45,637 nucleotides of DNA from an uncultured Bacilli bacterium (lineage in GTDB: Bacteria; Bacillota_I; Bacilli_A; RF39; UBA660), in NCBI GenBank assembly GCA_910588025.1, contig CAJUQG010000001.1, forward strand, positions 97,725 to 143,361, written 5' to 3'. A model generated the notes under the pieces. That model was not told the origin of the DNA. It saw nothing but the letters and a program-made list of their open reading frames with translations, and did no database searches. Every line of letters starts with the position of its first letter. The first letter of the stretch is position 1. This document shows, in pieces, positions 1-8,841 of the stretch. The translations under genes and the position numbers were made by a program.

Positions 1-1849
1 TTTCTAATTCATCTTTTTTTGTTTCTTCTTGTAGTTTTTCAAATTCTTCATCTTCATCCTTAATGTAACCAGTATAAATTAAATTACAATGTCCACATTC
101 TAGTGGTTCACCAAATTCATCATAAATGATATCATGCTCATTCACTTCAACTCTGCTAATAACTTCGTTACAAACTTTACAATAAGTTTCTTTTATATAA
201 CAAACGTCCTCAGAGCCAACTATTACTTTACGAATTCGTATTGAATCTGTATGATCATGTTTCTGAACTTCTAAATCACAACTTTCACAGGTAACATAAT
301 AATAACCACCATCATCGGTAGCTCCGATAATTTCAATATGATTTCTAGTAGACTCTTTATCACAATGAACACATTTTACATATTCTTGTTCATCATCAAA
401 ATTTTCTACTTCATAATCATGTTTACATTCTTCTTTAAGTGGTTCCGTTTTAGACCATCCACAACCAATAACTTCATGCTCACATTTATAAACTTTAGAG
501 CCATCTTCTAATTCCTCATATTCAGTACTAGGCTTATGAGTCCCTACGCGATTAGTATTACATTTTGTACATTTAATTCGTTCTTCATCGATTGTCCAAT
601 TTTCTACCTTTTCATCGCAATTTTCTTCAAATTTTGCAACATTCTCTTGACCACATTTTTTACATGTAGAAGTAACTTTCTTTACATGTTTACCATTTTC
701 AATGTATTCATAAGTAATACTAATTTCTTCCTCATGGTCACAATCAACAATTGGCTTTTTTTCTATATATTTATAACTACAGCTATGACAAGCCATTTGA
801 ATATCACCATTTGGTAAAATAGCCACGACATATGGCTTATGTTCTCTTTTTTTAGTTTCTGTACATTCACATTTTAAATATTCCCATTTTTCATCATAAT
901 TCACAACTTTATAATCGTGATCATCATGGTCATGGTCTGGTTTCTCATTATCTTCCCCTGGTTCCTCAGGCTTCACTGGAGGTTTTTCATTATCTTCCCC
1001 TGGTTCCTCAGGCTTCACTGAAGGTTTTTCATTATCTTCTCCTGGTTCCTCAGGTTTCACTGGAGGTTTTTCATTATCTTCCCCTGGTTCCTCAGGTTTC
1101 ACTGAAGGTTTATCAGGTTTTATTGGCTTCGTTGTATTGTTGTTATTACTTGATCCACCATGATGTCCTGGTCTAGAAGTAGAAGAAGTTTGTTGTTCTA
1201 CTTTCTTTTCATCTTGTTGTACAGTTTCTTCTAAATTCAATTCTGGAACAACAATTGGTGTCTGTATTGTTTGATTAACACTAGACTCCTCAGGAACACT
1301 TACTATGACCTCTTTTGCATCTTTCATTTCAACCTGATTAGAAACTGTTTGATTTTCTATAACTACATTTCCTTTCGCTTTTTGTAAAAGTAAAATATTT
1401 TGCCAACCTAAACCTTCATAATCTGTAATTCCAAAATGTTCTGCTAACCCAGCACGAGATTCAAAAGAAGAAGGATAACCATTTTGTGATAATGCATCTA
1501 CGAGTGATACCCCATAATAATTAGAAAGATCAATATTATCCCAAGTTTGAATATTTTTTTTCTTTGATAAATCCAACACAGTCTTATTACCAATACCATC
1601 CATTTTAATTTCTGGCATTACTTTATTAAGATCATTAAGAATGTTTTGTGCTGAATCAAATGATTTTTCTTGAATTATTTTTTCATCAATTTGATGAATA
1701 ATTTCATTTACTTTATTATTATGATCTTCATGTTCATTCTTTTTTTCACTTGCACAACCGCTAAGACCAATCAACCCAGCTGTAGCAACTAAAGCAAGAC
1801 GAGTACGTAGTTCTTTAAACTTGTTAACTAACGTTTGCTTCTTACTCAT
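1..1849 (-). CDS. Large Cys-rich surface lipoprotein, partial (C-terminus off the left edge)
   Basis: The gene starts at ATG 1847-1849 and stays open to the window edge (about 616 residues visible). The N-terminus is a lipoprotein signal: basic start, hydrophobic stretch and lipobox LSGC with Cys32 as the lipidated residue, so the protein should be anchored on the outer face of the membrane. Residues about 237-301 form a Pro/Glu-rich linker made of 14-residue repeats of the type VKPEEPGEDNEKP, followed by an acidic/His run (DHDHDDHD). The remainder is a series of CxxC pairs spaced 20-40 residues apart (for example CKKCG, CTKCN, CVHCD, CESCD, CKVCN, CGHCN), resembling repeated zinc-ribbon or metal-binding modules. 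No enzyme family recognised. A strong promoter lies just upstream. Function unknown; a cell-wall or metal-binding surface protein is inference. Confidence 0.8.
   Translation of the reverse strand, partial: MSKKQTLVNKFKELRTRLALVATAGLIGLSGCASEKKNEHEDHNNKVNEIIHQIDEKIIQEKSFDSAQNILNDLNKVMPEIKMDGIGNKTVLDLSKKKNIQTWDNIDLSNYYGVSLVDALSQNGYPSSFESRAGLAEHFGITDYEGLGWQNILLLQKAKGNVVIENQTVSNQVEMKDAKEVIVSVPEESSVNQTIQTPIVVPELNLEETVQQDEKKVEQQTSSTSRPGHHGGSSNNNNTTKPIKPDKPSVKPEEPGEDNEKPPVKPEEPGEDNEKPSVKPEEPGEDNEKPPVKPEEPGEDNEKPDHDHDDHDYKVVNYDEKWEYLKCECTETKKREHKPYVVAILPNGDIQMACHSCSYKYIEKKPIVDCDHEEEISITYEYIENGKHVKKVTSTCKKCGQENVAKFEENCDEKVENWTIDEERIKCTKCNTNRVGTHKPSTEYEELEDGSKVYKCEHEVIGCGWSKTEPLKEECKHDYEVENFDDEQEYVKCVHCDKESTRNHIEIIGATDDGGYYYVTCESCDLEVQKHDHTDSIRIRKVIVGSEDVCYIKETYCKVCNEVISRVEVNEHDIIYDEFGEPLECGHCNLIYTGYIKDEDEEFEKLQEETKKDELE
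946..1112 (-). repeat. In-gene 42-bp tandem repeats encoding a Pro/Glu linker
   Basis: About four 42-bp units encode VKPEEPGEDNEKP(P/S) in the lipoprotein gene. Units differ by only a few bases, so copy number is likely to vary by slippage or recombination without breaking the frame (14 codons per unit). Confidence 0.8.
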
Positions 1850-1912
1850 TATAAATCAACCCTTTCACCATTTTCTATTTTTTTAGAGAGCGGTGCCCTT
1901 TTTTCTCTTGAT

Positions 1913-1940
1913 ATTATACAATCTTTTTTGGGCTTGTCAA
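1913..1940 (-). promoter_or_regulatory. Sigma-A type promoter of the lipoprotein gene
   Basis: On the minus strand, TTGACA (1935-1940), a 16-nt spacer and TATAAT (1913-1918). It lies about 65 nt upstream of the lipoprotein ATG, with GAAAGG as ribosome site near the start. Confidence 0.75.
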
Positions 1941-2007
1941 CCCTAAAATTACAAAAATCGACAAAAATGCTTTTTTCTTTAGATTTTAAGCCAAAAAAAA
2001 GGAAGTT

Positions 2008-2439
2008 TTATTTCTCAAGCCAAATGGTTGTTGGTCCCAAATTAACGAGCTCTACTACCATATCCTCTCCAAAAAAGCCACTTGTAACAGGAACATATTT
2101 CGCTAATTCTTGATTAAACAATTGATATAACACTTTTGCTTCCTCACTTTTCATGGCTTTTATATAACTAGGACGATTTCCATGAGTTGCATCTCCATAT
2201 AAAGTAAATTGACTAATCGATAATACACTGCCCCCCTCATCAAGCAAAGAGCGATTCATTATCCCTGCATCATCTTCAAAAATACGCAAATTAGCTACTT
2301 TTCTAGCCATTACCTCAATTTTTTCTTGTCCATCGCCTTCTGTAAAACCTACAAATAAAACCAATCCTTTTAAAATACTTCGTGCTTCTCCCTGAAAAGA
2401 AACCTTAGCGTTAGAACATTTTTGAACTAATACTCGCAT
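2008..2439 (-). CDS. dtd: D-aminoacyl-tRNA deacylase
   Basis: Hydrolyses D-amino acids (classically D-Tyr) and misloaded glycine from tRNA, a cytoplasmic proofreading step. 143 residues, the normal family length. The start MRVLVQKC is typical, and both active-site motifs are visible: SQFTLYGD (family SQFTL) and, near the C-terminus, LGPTTIWLE (family form NSGPVTI; here the N and S are replaced by L..GPTTI). It overlaps the upstream CYTH gene by 13 nt and follows rel, the classic rel-dtd arrangement of Firmicutes, so it is probably co-transcribed. Identification is firm; the altered GPTTI loop is a mild oddity. Confidence 0.93.
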   Translation of the reverse strand: MRVLVQKCSNAKVSFQGEARSILKGLVLFVGFTEGDGQEKIEVMARKVANLRIFEDDAGIMNRSLLDEGGSVLSISQFTLYGDATHGNRPSYIKAMKSEEAKVLYQLFNQELAKYVPVTSGFFGEDMVVELVNLGPTTIWLEK

Positions 2440-2984
2440 GATTTTTGTTCCTCAAAAGTAAGTACTGGATAATCATTTAAACGAATATGATAAAACTCCC
2501 GATAAACTGACTCGACATCATAAGTAGTCTTTTTAGAAGGATCAAAAGAAAATTCCTTCAAAATCGCTTCTACCTCTTCTACGCTTTTACCTTCCACCTC
2601 AACATAAGTTGGTATGAAAGGCCAAGTATCGAAATCAAATTCCACTTCTTTATATAGATAACGCACACGGCGATTTTCTTGAACTCCTTTCGGAGTATAA
2701 CCAAGCTCTTTTAAAATTTCATTTGTTTTATCATAATCTGATACTTCAATTTCCAATTCTCTAGTTCCATCAATTCTATTTTTATCAATTATCTCTTTAA
2801 TGGCTAACATTGTCTTTTCCCCATTCGTGCGAAGTCGTAACCACTTATTTGGAATCACTGGATGAAAATCATAAACCCTTCGTTTTTGCAGCCATTCTCC
2901 TTGTTTTACTGCTCCGTGACTTTCCAAATAAGAAATCCATGATTCAACATCTACTTCTAAAATTCTAACTTCATATTCTCTCAT
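2427..2984 (-). CDS. CYTH-domain protein (class IV adenylate cyclase / triphosphatase-like)
   Basis: 185 residues forming a CYTH triphosphate tunnel domain. Alternating charged residues mark the tunnel strands: EYEVRI at the N-terminus, KWLRLRT near 48-54, TMLAIKE, RELEIEV near 76-82, RRVRYLY, VEFDFDTWPFIPTYVEVEG near 112-130. The family acts on triphosphorylated substrates (ATP to cAMP in CyaB, thiamine triphosphate, inorganic triphosphate); the true substrate cannot be read from sequence. It overlaps rel by 4 nt and dtd by 13 nt, so the three are translationally coupled. Sitting beside a (p)ppGpp synthetase, a nucleotide-related role is plausible but unproven. Confidence 0.8.
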   Translation of the reverse strand: MREYEVRILEVDVESWISYLESHGAVKQGEWLQKRRVYDFHPVIPNKWLRLRTNGEKTMLAIKEIIDKNRIDGTRELEIEVSDYDKTNEILKELGYTPKGVQENRRVRYLYKEVEFDFDTWPFIPTYVEVEGKSVEEVEAILKEFSFDPSKKTTYDVESVYREFYHIRLNDYPVLTFEEQKSCEY

Positions 2985-5119
2985 TTGCGATATACCTCTT
3001 TTACAAATGGCAGTGTATCCAACGCTCCCATAAAGCTTTCTAATTCTTCCTTATTTTTTATTCGTATCGTCATTTCATAAAGAAAGCCATTTTCTTTTTC
3101 CTTGGTCTGAACAGATTCAATATATATATTTTTACTAGTTGCTTTTGCAATTAAATCAAGCAAATAATTTTTCCCCATCATAACTTCTACTTGAATATCT
3201 GTCACATAAACAGATTCAACCGCATGATTCCATAAAACATCAATAAAACGATCGTTTTTATTAAGCAAATTAACACAATCGGTTCGATGAACACTAACTC
3301 CTTCTCCTTTGGTAACATAGCCTTTAATGGAATCACCCCAAACAGGCTTACAACACTTTGCTAAATTGACTAATACATCAGTCGTTCCAGCCACAAGAAT
3401 TTCACTTTTACTACTTTGTAGTTTTTTCTGTTCTCCACGTATAACTCGTTCAATTAAAAGATCTTGAACATTTTTCTTTTCCTCTTGTGACAAACTAATA
3501 ATATAGCCTGCTGTATAGCGTAACGAACCTATCACAAAATAAATTTCTGAAAGATCTTTTAATTTCAAATCATTACAAATCTTTTTAACATTTTCTGCAC
3601 TTAAAACCGTCTCAAAAGCAAGTTTTCGTTTTCTTATCTCTTTTTCTAAAATTTCTTTTCCTTTATTTAAATAAGATTCACGCTCTTGCTTACTAAAATA
3701 CGATTTAATTTTATTACGCGCATGACCTGTTTTTACAATACTTAACCATTCTTTACTTGGTGACCCATTAGGATTCGTTTTAATTTTAACAATATCGTGA
3801 TCAGATAGTTCAAAATTCAAAGGAACAATATTATCATTGACAATTGCTCCTACTACATGGTCGCCAATATCGGAATGAATTCGATAAGCAAAATCAATTG
3901 GTGTCGCATTCTTTGGCAATTCTACCACATCACCCTTTGGCGTAAAAACATAAATAAAATCACTTAAAAAATCTTGTTGCATAGAAGAAGCAAACTCTGC
4001 ATCACTTAAATCACGATTAGTTTCTATAAAACTTCGGAACACTTCTAGTTTTTGTTCCATCATATTTTGAACTTTTTTAACACCTTTTTCTTTATAAGAC
4101 CAATGAGAAGCAATACCTTTTTCGGCTATTTCATCCATTTCCCAAGTTCGAATCTGAATTTCAAAACGATGACCATCAACGCCAAATACACCAGTGTGCA
4201 AACTTTGGTATAAATTTTCTTTTGGCATCGCAATATAATCTTTAAATCTTCCTGGAATTGGCCGATACTTAGCATGAATAAGACCGATAGCCGTATAACA
4301 ATCACTTACCTTATCTACAATAATTCGCATCGCTAAAATATCATAAATATTATTCCATTTCTTTCCGTTATTAAGTTTATTATAAATACTATAAACGCTT
4401 TTTACTCGACTTTTAATATAAAACTTAATATCATGGTCAATCAAAATATCACTAATAGAATCTTGCATTTCTAAAAGAACATCTTTAAGTTCTTCTTGTG
4501 TTTTATCCAAACGTTCTAAAATATCAGCATAAGCATATGGTTTCAAACATTTTAAAGATAAATTTTCCAATTCACTTTTAATCGAATTGATTCCCAAACG
4601 ATGAGCTATTGGTACTAAAACATTCATAGTTTCATTCGCTTTTTGTTTTCTTTTTTCTTCACTTAAGTACTCTGCAGTACGCATATTGTGTAAACGATCC
4701 GCCAATTTAATAAACAAAACTCGTACATCTTCCGCAATTCCTACTAAAACTTTTCGTAAATAAAGTGCACTAGACTCAGAATGGTCCGATAATTCTAACT
4801 TATTAATTTTACTAATCGAATCTACAATCTTTGCAATATCCTCACCAAAACATTTTTCAATTTCTTCTTTCGTTGTTAGTGAATGATTAATTACTTCATG
4901 AAGCAAAGCTGCTTCAATCGTCATCGCATCAACATTCAAATTCGTCAAAATAAATGCCACCGCAAGTGGGTGAGTAATAAAATCTTCTCCACTTAATCGT
5001 TTTTTTCCTTTATGTCTTTCTAAAGCAAATTCATAAGCTTCTTTTATTTTTAATGTTTCATCTAAAGTAATACGGTCCCGCAAAGAATCTAAAATACTAT
5101 CAATTGTGATTTGCTCCAT
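2981..5119 (-). CDS. rel: RelA/SpoT-family (p)ppGpp synthetase with degenerate HD hydrolase motif
   Basis: Long Rel protein (712 residues from the chosen start). I start at MEQITIDS, ATG at 5119, because AGGAGAGG precedes it at good spacing; an upstream Met at 5167 would overlap the previous gene. Order: HD-type domain (about 30-190), synthetase domain with GRFKDYIAMPKENLYQSLHT and EIQIRTWEMDEIAEKG (about 210-360), TGS domain (DFIYVFTPKGDVVELP, about 385-450), a middle region with the conserved CCKPVWGD, and a C-terminal ACT domain. The hydrolase signature normally reads HDxxED; here residues 71-80 read ALLHEVINHS, so the catalytic Asp and the ED pair are lost while KLADRLHNMRT is kept. Synthetase likely active, hydrolase doubtful. 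Leads the rel-CYTH-dtd operon. Confidence 0.93.
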   Translation of the reverse strand: MEQITIDSILDSLRDRITLDETLKIKEAYEFALERHKGKKRLSGEDFITHPLAVAFILTNLNVDAMTIEAALLHEVINHSLTTKEEIEKCFGEDIAKIVDSISKINKLELSDHSESSALYLRKVLVGIAEDVRVLFIKLADRLHNMRTAEYLSEEKRKQKANETMNVLVPIAHRLGINSIKSELENLSLKCLKPYAYADILERLDKTQEELKDVLLEMQDSISDILIDHDIKFYIKSRVKSVYSIYNKLNNGKKWNNIYDILAMRIIVDKVSDCYTAIGLIHAKYRPIPGRFKDYIAMPKENLYQSLHTGVFGVDGHRFEIQIRTWEMDEIAEKGIASHWSYKEKGVKKVQNMMEQKLEVFRSFIETNRDLSDAEFASSMQQDFLSDFIYVFTPKGDVVELPKNATPIDFAYRIHSDIGDHVVGAIVNDNIVPLNFELSDHDIVKIKTNPNGSPSKEWLSIVKTGHARNKIKSYFSKQERESYLNKGKEILEKEIRKRKLAFETVLSAENVKKICNDLKLKDLSEIYFVIGSLRYTAGYIISLSQEEKKNVQDLLIERVIRGEQKKLQSSKSEILVAGTTDVLVNLAKCCKPVWGDSIKGYVTKGEGVSVHRTDCVNLLNKNDRFIDVLWNHAVESVYVTDIQVEVMMGKNYLLDLIAKATSKNIYIESVQTKEKENGFLYEMTIRIKNKEELESFMGALDTLPFVKEVYRK

Positions 5120-5123
5120 ATTA

Positions 5124-5774
5124 TCATTCCTCTCCTTGTTTCTTCTTATAAAATATCTTACAAGCAATTCCTGAATCTAAATATCGTTTAAAATTTTGGG
5201 CATCCAAAAGACTTCCTACCACACTCAAATAATGAGTTGGTATAGCCAAATGAGGACGAATCGTATTAGCAAGCCGTGCTGCTTCTCTGGCATCCATCGT
5301 GTAAGTCCCTCCCACTGGCAAAAAAACCACATCGGCTTTTATCTTTTGATTTTCCACTAAATTATCGGTATCTCCTGCAATATAATAAACCACTTGATCC
5401 ATTTTTAAAACATACCCTAGCCATTGATTTTCTTTTTTATGATAATCTCGATTACGATTACAAGCTAACACCGTTTGAAAAGACATATTCTCAAAAAAAT
5501 ATTCTTCATAAGGTTTTACTACTTTTATAAATTCCTCAGAAATACCAATATCTAATAATTCCTCAAAAATTTCTTTCGGTACAATAAAGTTCGTATGTTC
5601 TTGCTTTACTTTCAAAATATCAATCAACGAAAAATGATCCCAATGAGGATGCGTAATAAAAATAAAATCTGCATCATTTCGTTTTTCTGGAATTTGAAAG
5701 GGATCAAAATAAATAACCAAACTTCCTCGCAAACAAATTGCATTATTACTAAAAACAGTAATTGGTTCTTTCAC
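5124..5774 (-). CDS. MBL-fold metal-dependent hydrolase (UlaG/YtkL-like)
   Basis: 216 residues. Metallo-beta-lactamase fold of the UlaG-like branch: an early Asp-containing strand (LVIYFDPFQIP), metal motif THPHWDH (HxHxDH) near residues 40-46, a central YYIAGDTDN with the metal-bridging Asp, FLPVGGTYTMDAREAARLA, and a final AIPTHY histidine. Family members hydrolyse diverse phosphoesters or lactones in the cytoplasm; the substrate is unknown. It ends 4 nt before the rel start and so probably belongs to the same transcript. Confidence 0.85.
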   Translation of the reverse strand: MKEPITVFSNNAICLRGSLVIYFDPFQIPEKRNDADFIFITHPHWDHFSLIDILKVKQEHTNFIVPKEIFEELLDIGISEEFIKVVKPYEEYFFENMSFQTVLACNRNRDYHKKENQWLGYVLKMDQVVYYIAGDTDNLVENQKIKADVVFLPVGGTYTMDAREAARLANTIRPHLAIPTHYLSVVGSLLDAQNFKRYLDSGIACKIFYKKKQGEE

Positions 5775-5787
5775 GAAAATCCCCCTA

Positions 5788-6036
5788 TCAAAATTTTATT
5801 TTTTTCTTTTGTACATACGCATCAATAAGATTATTATCTGTATTTAAAATATCATGAACCATATCAAAAAGCGTTAAATTAACACCACGATTCCATTTAT
5901 TAACACAAAAATATTCCCAAATATCTTTTACATCAATATAAATCATATGATTTAAATGCAATTCTCGTTTTTTGGATTTTAAAGCTGGTAATAAACGATT
6001 ATATAATTCCTCTAAAGAAGAAAATGTTTCATCCAT
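5788..6036 (-). CDS. ComN-like post-transcriptional regulator
   Basis: 82 residues. The stretch LLPALKSKKRELHL, followed by KDIWEYFCVNKW and a helix VHDILNTDNNLIDAYV, matches the post-transcriptional regulator family of Bacillus ComN (PALKSK...LWEYL..KKW...DI....DY). In B. subtilis ComN acts on comE mRNA; the role here is inferred only from the family. It lies 13 nt upstream of the MBL hydrolase and is divergent from the SpoVB-like gene, with an 80-nt shared intergenic region. Confidence 0.7.
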   Translation of the reverse strand: MDETFSSLEELYNRLLPALKSKKRELHLNHMIYIDVKDIWEYFCVNKWNRGVNLTLFDMVHDILNTDNNLIDAYVQKKKIKF

Positions 6037-6118
6037 ATTGCCGCCTCTTTTCTTAAATTCTAAATCTTTGCATACATTTATTATATATCAAACCCTAAAT
6101 TTAGAAAAGGAGAAAACC

Positions 6119-7417
6119 ATGCGGAAAAATAAATTTATTACTTCTACTTTAATTTTAATGGCTGGAGGAGCAATAACTCGCTTACTTGGCTTTATCATTA
6201 AAATCATTTATACAAGAATGCTTGGAGAATCTGGAGTAAGTCTTTATTCCATTGTTATGCCAACCTATTCTCTTTTAATCACATTAGCATCACTTTCTCT
6301 ACCTATTTCCATCAGTAAAATCATTGCCGAACGAAAAATTCGTAGTACTAAAGTATTATTGTCTTCTACATTCATTATTGGTATTTTAAACATTATTTTG
6401 ATGTCAATCATGTTTTTTAGTAGTAAATTCATTGCCATCCATCTTCTTCAAAATGAACAATGTTATTACTTATTAATCGCTATGACTTTAACCCTTCCTT
6501 TTATTAGTATCTCCTCTATCTTAAAAGGATATTTTTTTGGTCGCCAACGAATGATTCCCAACACCATTTCAAATATTCTAGAACAAATCGTAAAAATTTT
6601 ATTAATCCTTTTTCTTCTGCCAATTTTAGTAAAAAAATCCCTTCTTCTTGGAGTTATCGGTTTTATCTTATTTAATATTGTTACAGAAATCGTAAGTATA
6701 ATCACCTTTCTTTGTTTTGCCCCCAAAAAATTTACCATTCAAAAAAAAGATATCCGTCCCGATCATCGTACATTAAAAGAAATTTGCGCAATTTCCTTAC
6801 CTACAGTATCAAGTCGTTTTATTGGCAACATCGGTTTCTTTTTAGAGCCAATTATCTTAACCAATATTCTTCTATTTGTAGGATTCTCAAATGAATATAT
6901 TTTAAGAGAATATGGAGCCTACAACGCTTACACAATTGCTCTTCTTACTATGCCTAGCTTTTTTGTAGGAGCCGTTTGTTCTTCCCTAATTCCTGAAATC
7001 AGTAAATACTTGGGTGAAAAAAATCACACCATGATTAAACGCCGTTTTTGGCAAGCGATGATTTTTTCTTTTCTCATTGGATTTACTTTTTCAACCCTCA
7101 TTTATTTTTATAGAGAACCACTACTTCGTATTATTTATAATACCAACCTTGGCATTGACTATTTAAAAATATTAGCTCCAGTCTTTGTCCTCTTTTACTT
7201 AGAAGCTCCTTTAATGAGTATGCTCCAAGCTTTAGGACACTCTAAAGAAACAATGAAAATAACCTTAATTGGAGAAATTATCAAAATTAGTAGTCTTTCC
7301 ATATTCTGTTTACTAAAATTTGGTCTTTATAGCTTAGTATACGCTGAAATCATCAATATCTTTGTGGTAGTATTTCTAAACATAAAAAAAATTAAGAAGA
7401 TTGTTTTTTCCTCTTAA
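6119..7417 (+). CDS. spoVB: SpoVB-like polysaccharide/lipid flippase (MOP superfamily)
   Basis: 433 residues with about 12-14 membrane segments. I use the ATG at 6119 (MRKNKFITSTL) because AAAAGGAG sits directly upstream; an in-frame Met further 5' at 5972 would run through the divergent gene. Typical SpoVB features: GAITRLLGFIIKIIYTRMLG at the N-terminus, SLYSIVMPTYSLLITLASL, LPISISKIIAER, and LEAPLMSMLQALGHSKETMK near the C-terminus. Members move lipid-linked glycans across the membrane; SpoVB serves spore cortex assembly. It is one of only two confident plus-strand genes here. Its stop codon overlaps a terminator. Assignment to SpoVB rather than a general MurJ-like flippase is fairly, not fully, certain. 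Confidence 0.82.
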   Translation: MRKNKFITSTLILMAGGAITRLLGFIIKIIYTRMLGESGVSLYSIVMPTYSLLITLASLSLPISISKIIAERKIRSTKVLLSSTFIIGILNIILMSIMFFSSKFIAIHLLQNEQCYYLLIAMTLTLPFISISSILKGYFFGRQRMIPNTISNILEQIVKILLILFLLPILVKKSLLLGVIGFILFNIVTEIVSIITFLCFAPKKFTIQKKDIRPDHRTLKEICAISLPTVSSRFIGNIGFFLEPIILTNILLFVGFSNEYILREYGAYNAYTIALLTMPSFFVGAVCSSLIPEISKYLGEKNHTMIKRRFWQAMIFSFLIGFTFSTLIYFYREPLLRIIYNTNLGIDYLKILAPVFVLFYLEAPLMSMLQALGHSKETMKITLIGEIIKISSLSIFCLLKFGLYSLVYAEIINIFVVVFLNIKKIKKIVFSS

Positions 7418-7424
7418 TTTTTTT
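7390..7424 (+). terminator. Terminator of the SpoVB-like gene
   Basis: Stem AATTAAGA (7390-7397) with TCTTAATT (7412-7419), followed by a T run. It overlaps the 3' end of the coding sequence and separates it from the convergent gene at 7424. Confidence 0.65.
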
Positions 7425-7915
7425 TAAAACGGTTCAAAGGTCACTTCTTTTAATAAAGTAGTTTGATATTCTTTAGAAGTAATCGTCACCCGATAATTTT
7501 CATTCTCTTCTCCACTTCTACGATATTCATAATAAACAGGACCATTTTCTACTTCATTTACTTTTTGAAATTTTTTAGTCAATTCTTTTAAGCCAATATA
7601 CTTTTGCTCTAAAACATAAGAAAGTGGCGCTTTCGTTTTCCCATACTTAATAAATACATTTGAAATACAAATTCCACTATATACTACATCATCTAATTGA
7701 AATAATTGCTGATAATCATTCGTACAATTAGGAATTTGTTCTACTTCTAAAACAAAGTCAGTATAATCTTTTACATATTTTAAACGTTCTGGCATTTGAA
7801 TTTGAAATAAATAACGAACTAAGAAAAACAATACTACTATAATCGCCATGACTCCAAGGATAAATGTAAGACTACTCATACCAACGATTTTAAAAATCCG
7901 TTTCCTATTTTTCAT
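7424..7915 (-). CDS. Hypothetical single-pass membrane protein
   Basis: 163 residues from ATG 7915 (MKNRKRIFKIVGMSS), preceded by GGAGG; a GTG at 7930 lies inside that ribosome site and is unlikely as start. One N-terminal membrane helix (about residues 10-37) and an extracytoplasmic remainder with a Cys pair (PNCT, GICI). No family recognised. It is convergent with the SpoVB-like gene. The outside domain suggests a small secreted-face protein; nothing more can be said. Confidence 0.65.
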   Translation of the reverse strand: MKNRKRIFKIVGMSSLTFILGVMAIIVVLFFLVRYLFQIQMPERLKYVKDYTDFVLEVEQIPNCTNDYQQLFQLDDVVYSGICISNVFIKYGKTKAPLSYVLEQKYIGLKELTKKFQKVNEVENGPVYYEYRRSGEENENYRVTITSKEYQTTLLKEVTFEPF

Positions 7916-8057
7916 ACATTTAACCTCCACATTAGATTCATTATATCACCTTTTTATAATTTTGCTATTAAAATTATATGAAAAAAATAGAGAAAAATAT
8001 TGTTCTTTTTAAAACTACATAAACAACAAAAAAGGCATGTCTTACTGTTATCTTCTT

Positions 8058-8783
8058 TTACTCGCAACTTCCACTAAAACAAGTATCATAAAAAGTATTT
8101 TTTATCATCTTCTCATAAATTTTAGATAATTCTTCTCTTTGACTTGTTGTCATCAAACTATATTTCGTCTGATTCGTTTCTAAAGAAACCGTTCCTACAT
8201 GAATATCTTGAATTACGCCATTTTTCGAGGTAATCACCGAAGGCATATAAATACGTTTTTCCCCTGTATCATAAGTCACTCCTTTTTCATCAGTCAAAAC
8301 ATAATCACGTAAATGACTCTCTAAAAATTCAAGCAATTGATAATATCCAACACTTCCATTAACCGTTTTAACAAGATTACCTTTTTGAATTTCAAACATA
8401 TCTTTTTCTTCATCTAAATTCAAATAATAAATAGTATCAATGTGTTCTCTTTTCGCTACTTCAAACAAAACGGGAATCGCATTACGACACCAAGGACACC
8501 AATTTGCTCCAATATATAAAATAGCTGTTTTTTGTTTTAAAACATCTAAAGCTTCTGCACAATTTACATATTGAATAGGATTATCTCTAGGTACTTCAAT
8601 AGAATTATATAAAGCCCCATCACTTTCTCGAATCGTACCATTTAACTTTTCGTATTCCTCTTTAAATTTTAAAGCATCAGAATTTGGTGTTTGAGAAAAG
8701 AAAAGATAACCAATCCCCAAAAGAAAGATCATAGCTCCCATTATTCCAAAAATAATCCATCTTTTTTTGTTCATTTTTTTCAC
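8058..8783 (-). CDS. Membrane-anchored thioredoxin-like protein (CPWC)
   Basis: 241 residues. One N-terminal membrane helix (about 7-29) and then an extracytoplasmic thioredoxin-fold domain with ILYIGANWCPWCRNAIPVL near residues 95-113; the CPWC motif is redox competent. A cis-Pro region follows later (RIYMPSVITSKNG). The C-terminus ends with another Cys pair (YDTCFSGSCE), which could be a disulfide substrate or carrier. Likely an outside-facing thiol-disulfide enzyme; reductase versus oxidase cannot be decided. Two related genes lie at 26773 and 27365. Confidence 0.75.
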   Translation of the reverse strand: MKKMNKKRWIIFGIMGAMIFLLGIGYLFFSQTPNSDALKFKEEYEKLNGTIRESDGALYNSIEVPRDNPIQYVNCAEALDVLKQKTAILYIGANWCPWCRNAIPVLFEVAKREHIDTIYYLNLDEEKDMFEIQKGNLVKTVNGSVGYYQLLEFLESHLRDYVLTDEKGVTYDTGEKRIYMPSVITSKNGVIQDIHVGTVSLETNQTKYSLMTTSQREELSKIYEKMIKNTFYDTCFSGSCE

Positions 8784-8841
8784 CTCAAAAAAAGAATATC
8801 ATAAGATACTCTTTCCCATAATAAACGCTTTGTAGAAATAA

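Noticed and set aside
536..817. Small plus-strand ORF near the left edge
   Set aside because: Antisense to the Cys-rich lipoprotein, whose frame, lipobox, promoter and repeats are all coherent.
6466..6738. 90-residue minus-strand ORF inside the SpoVB-like gene
   Set aside because: Antisense to a well-supported membrane protein gene; no family resemblance.
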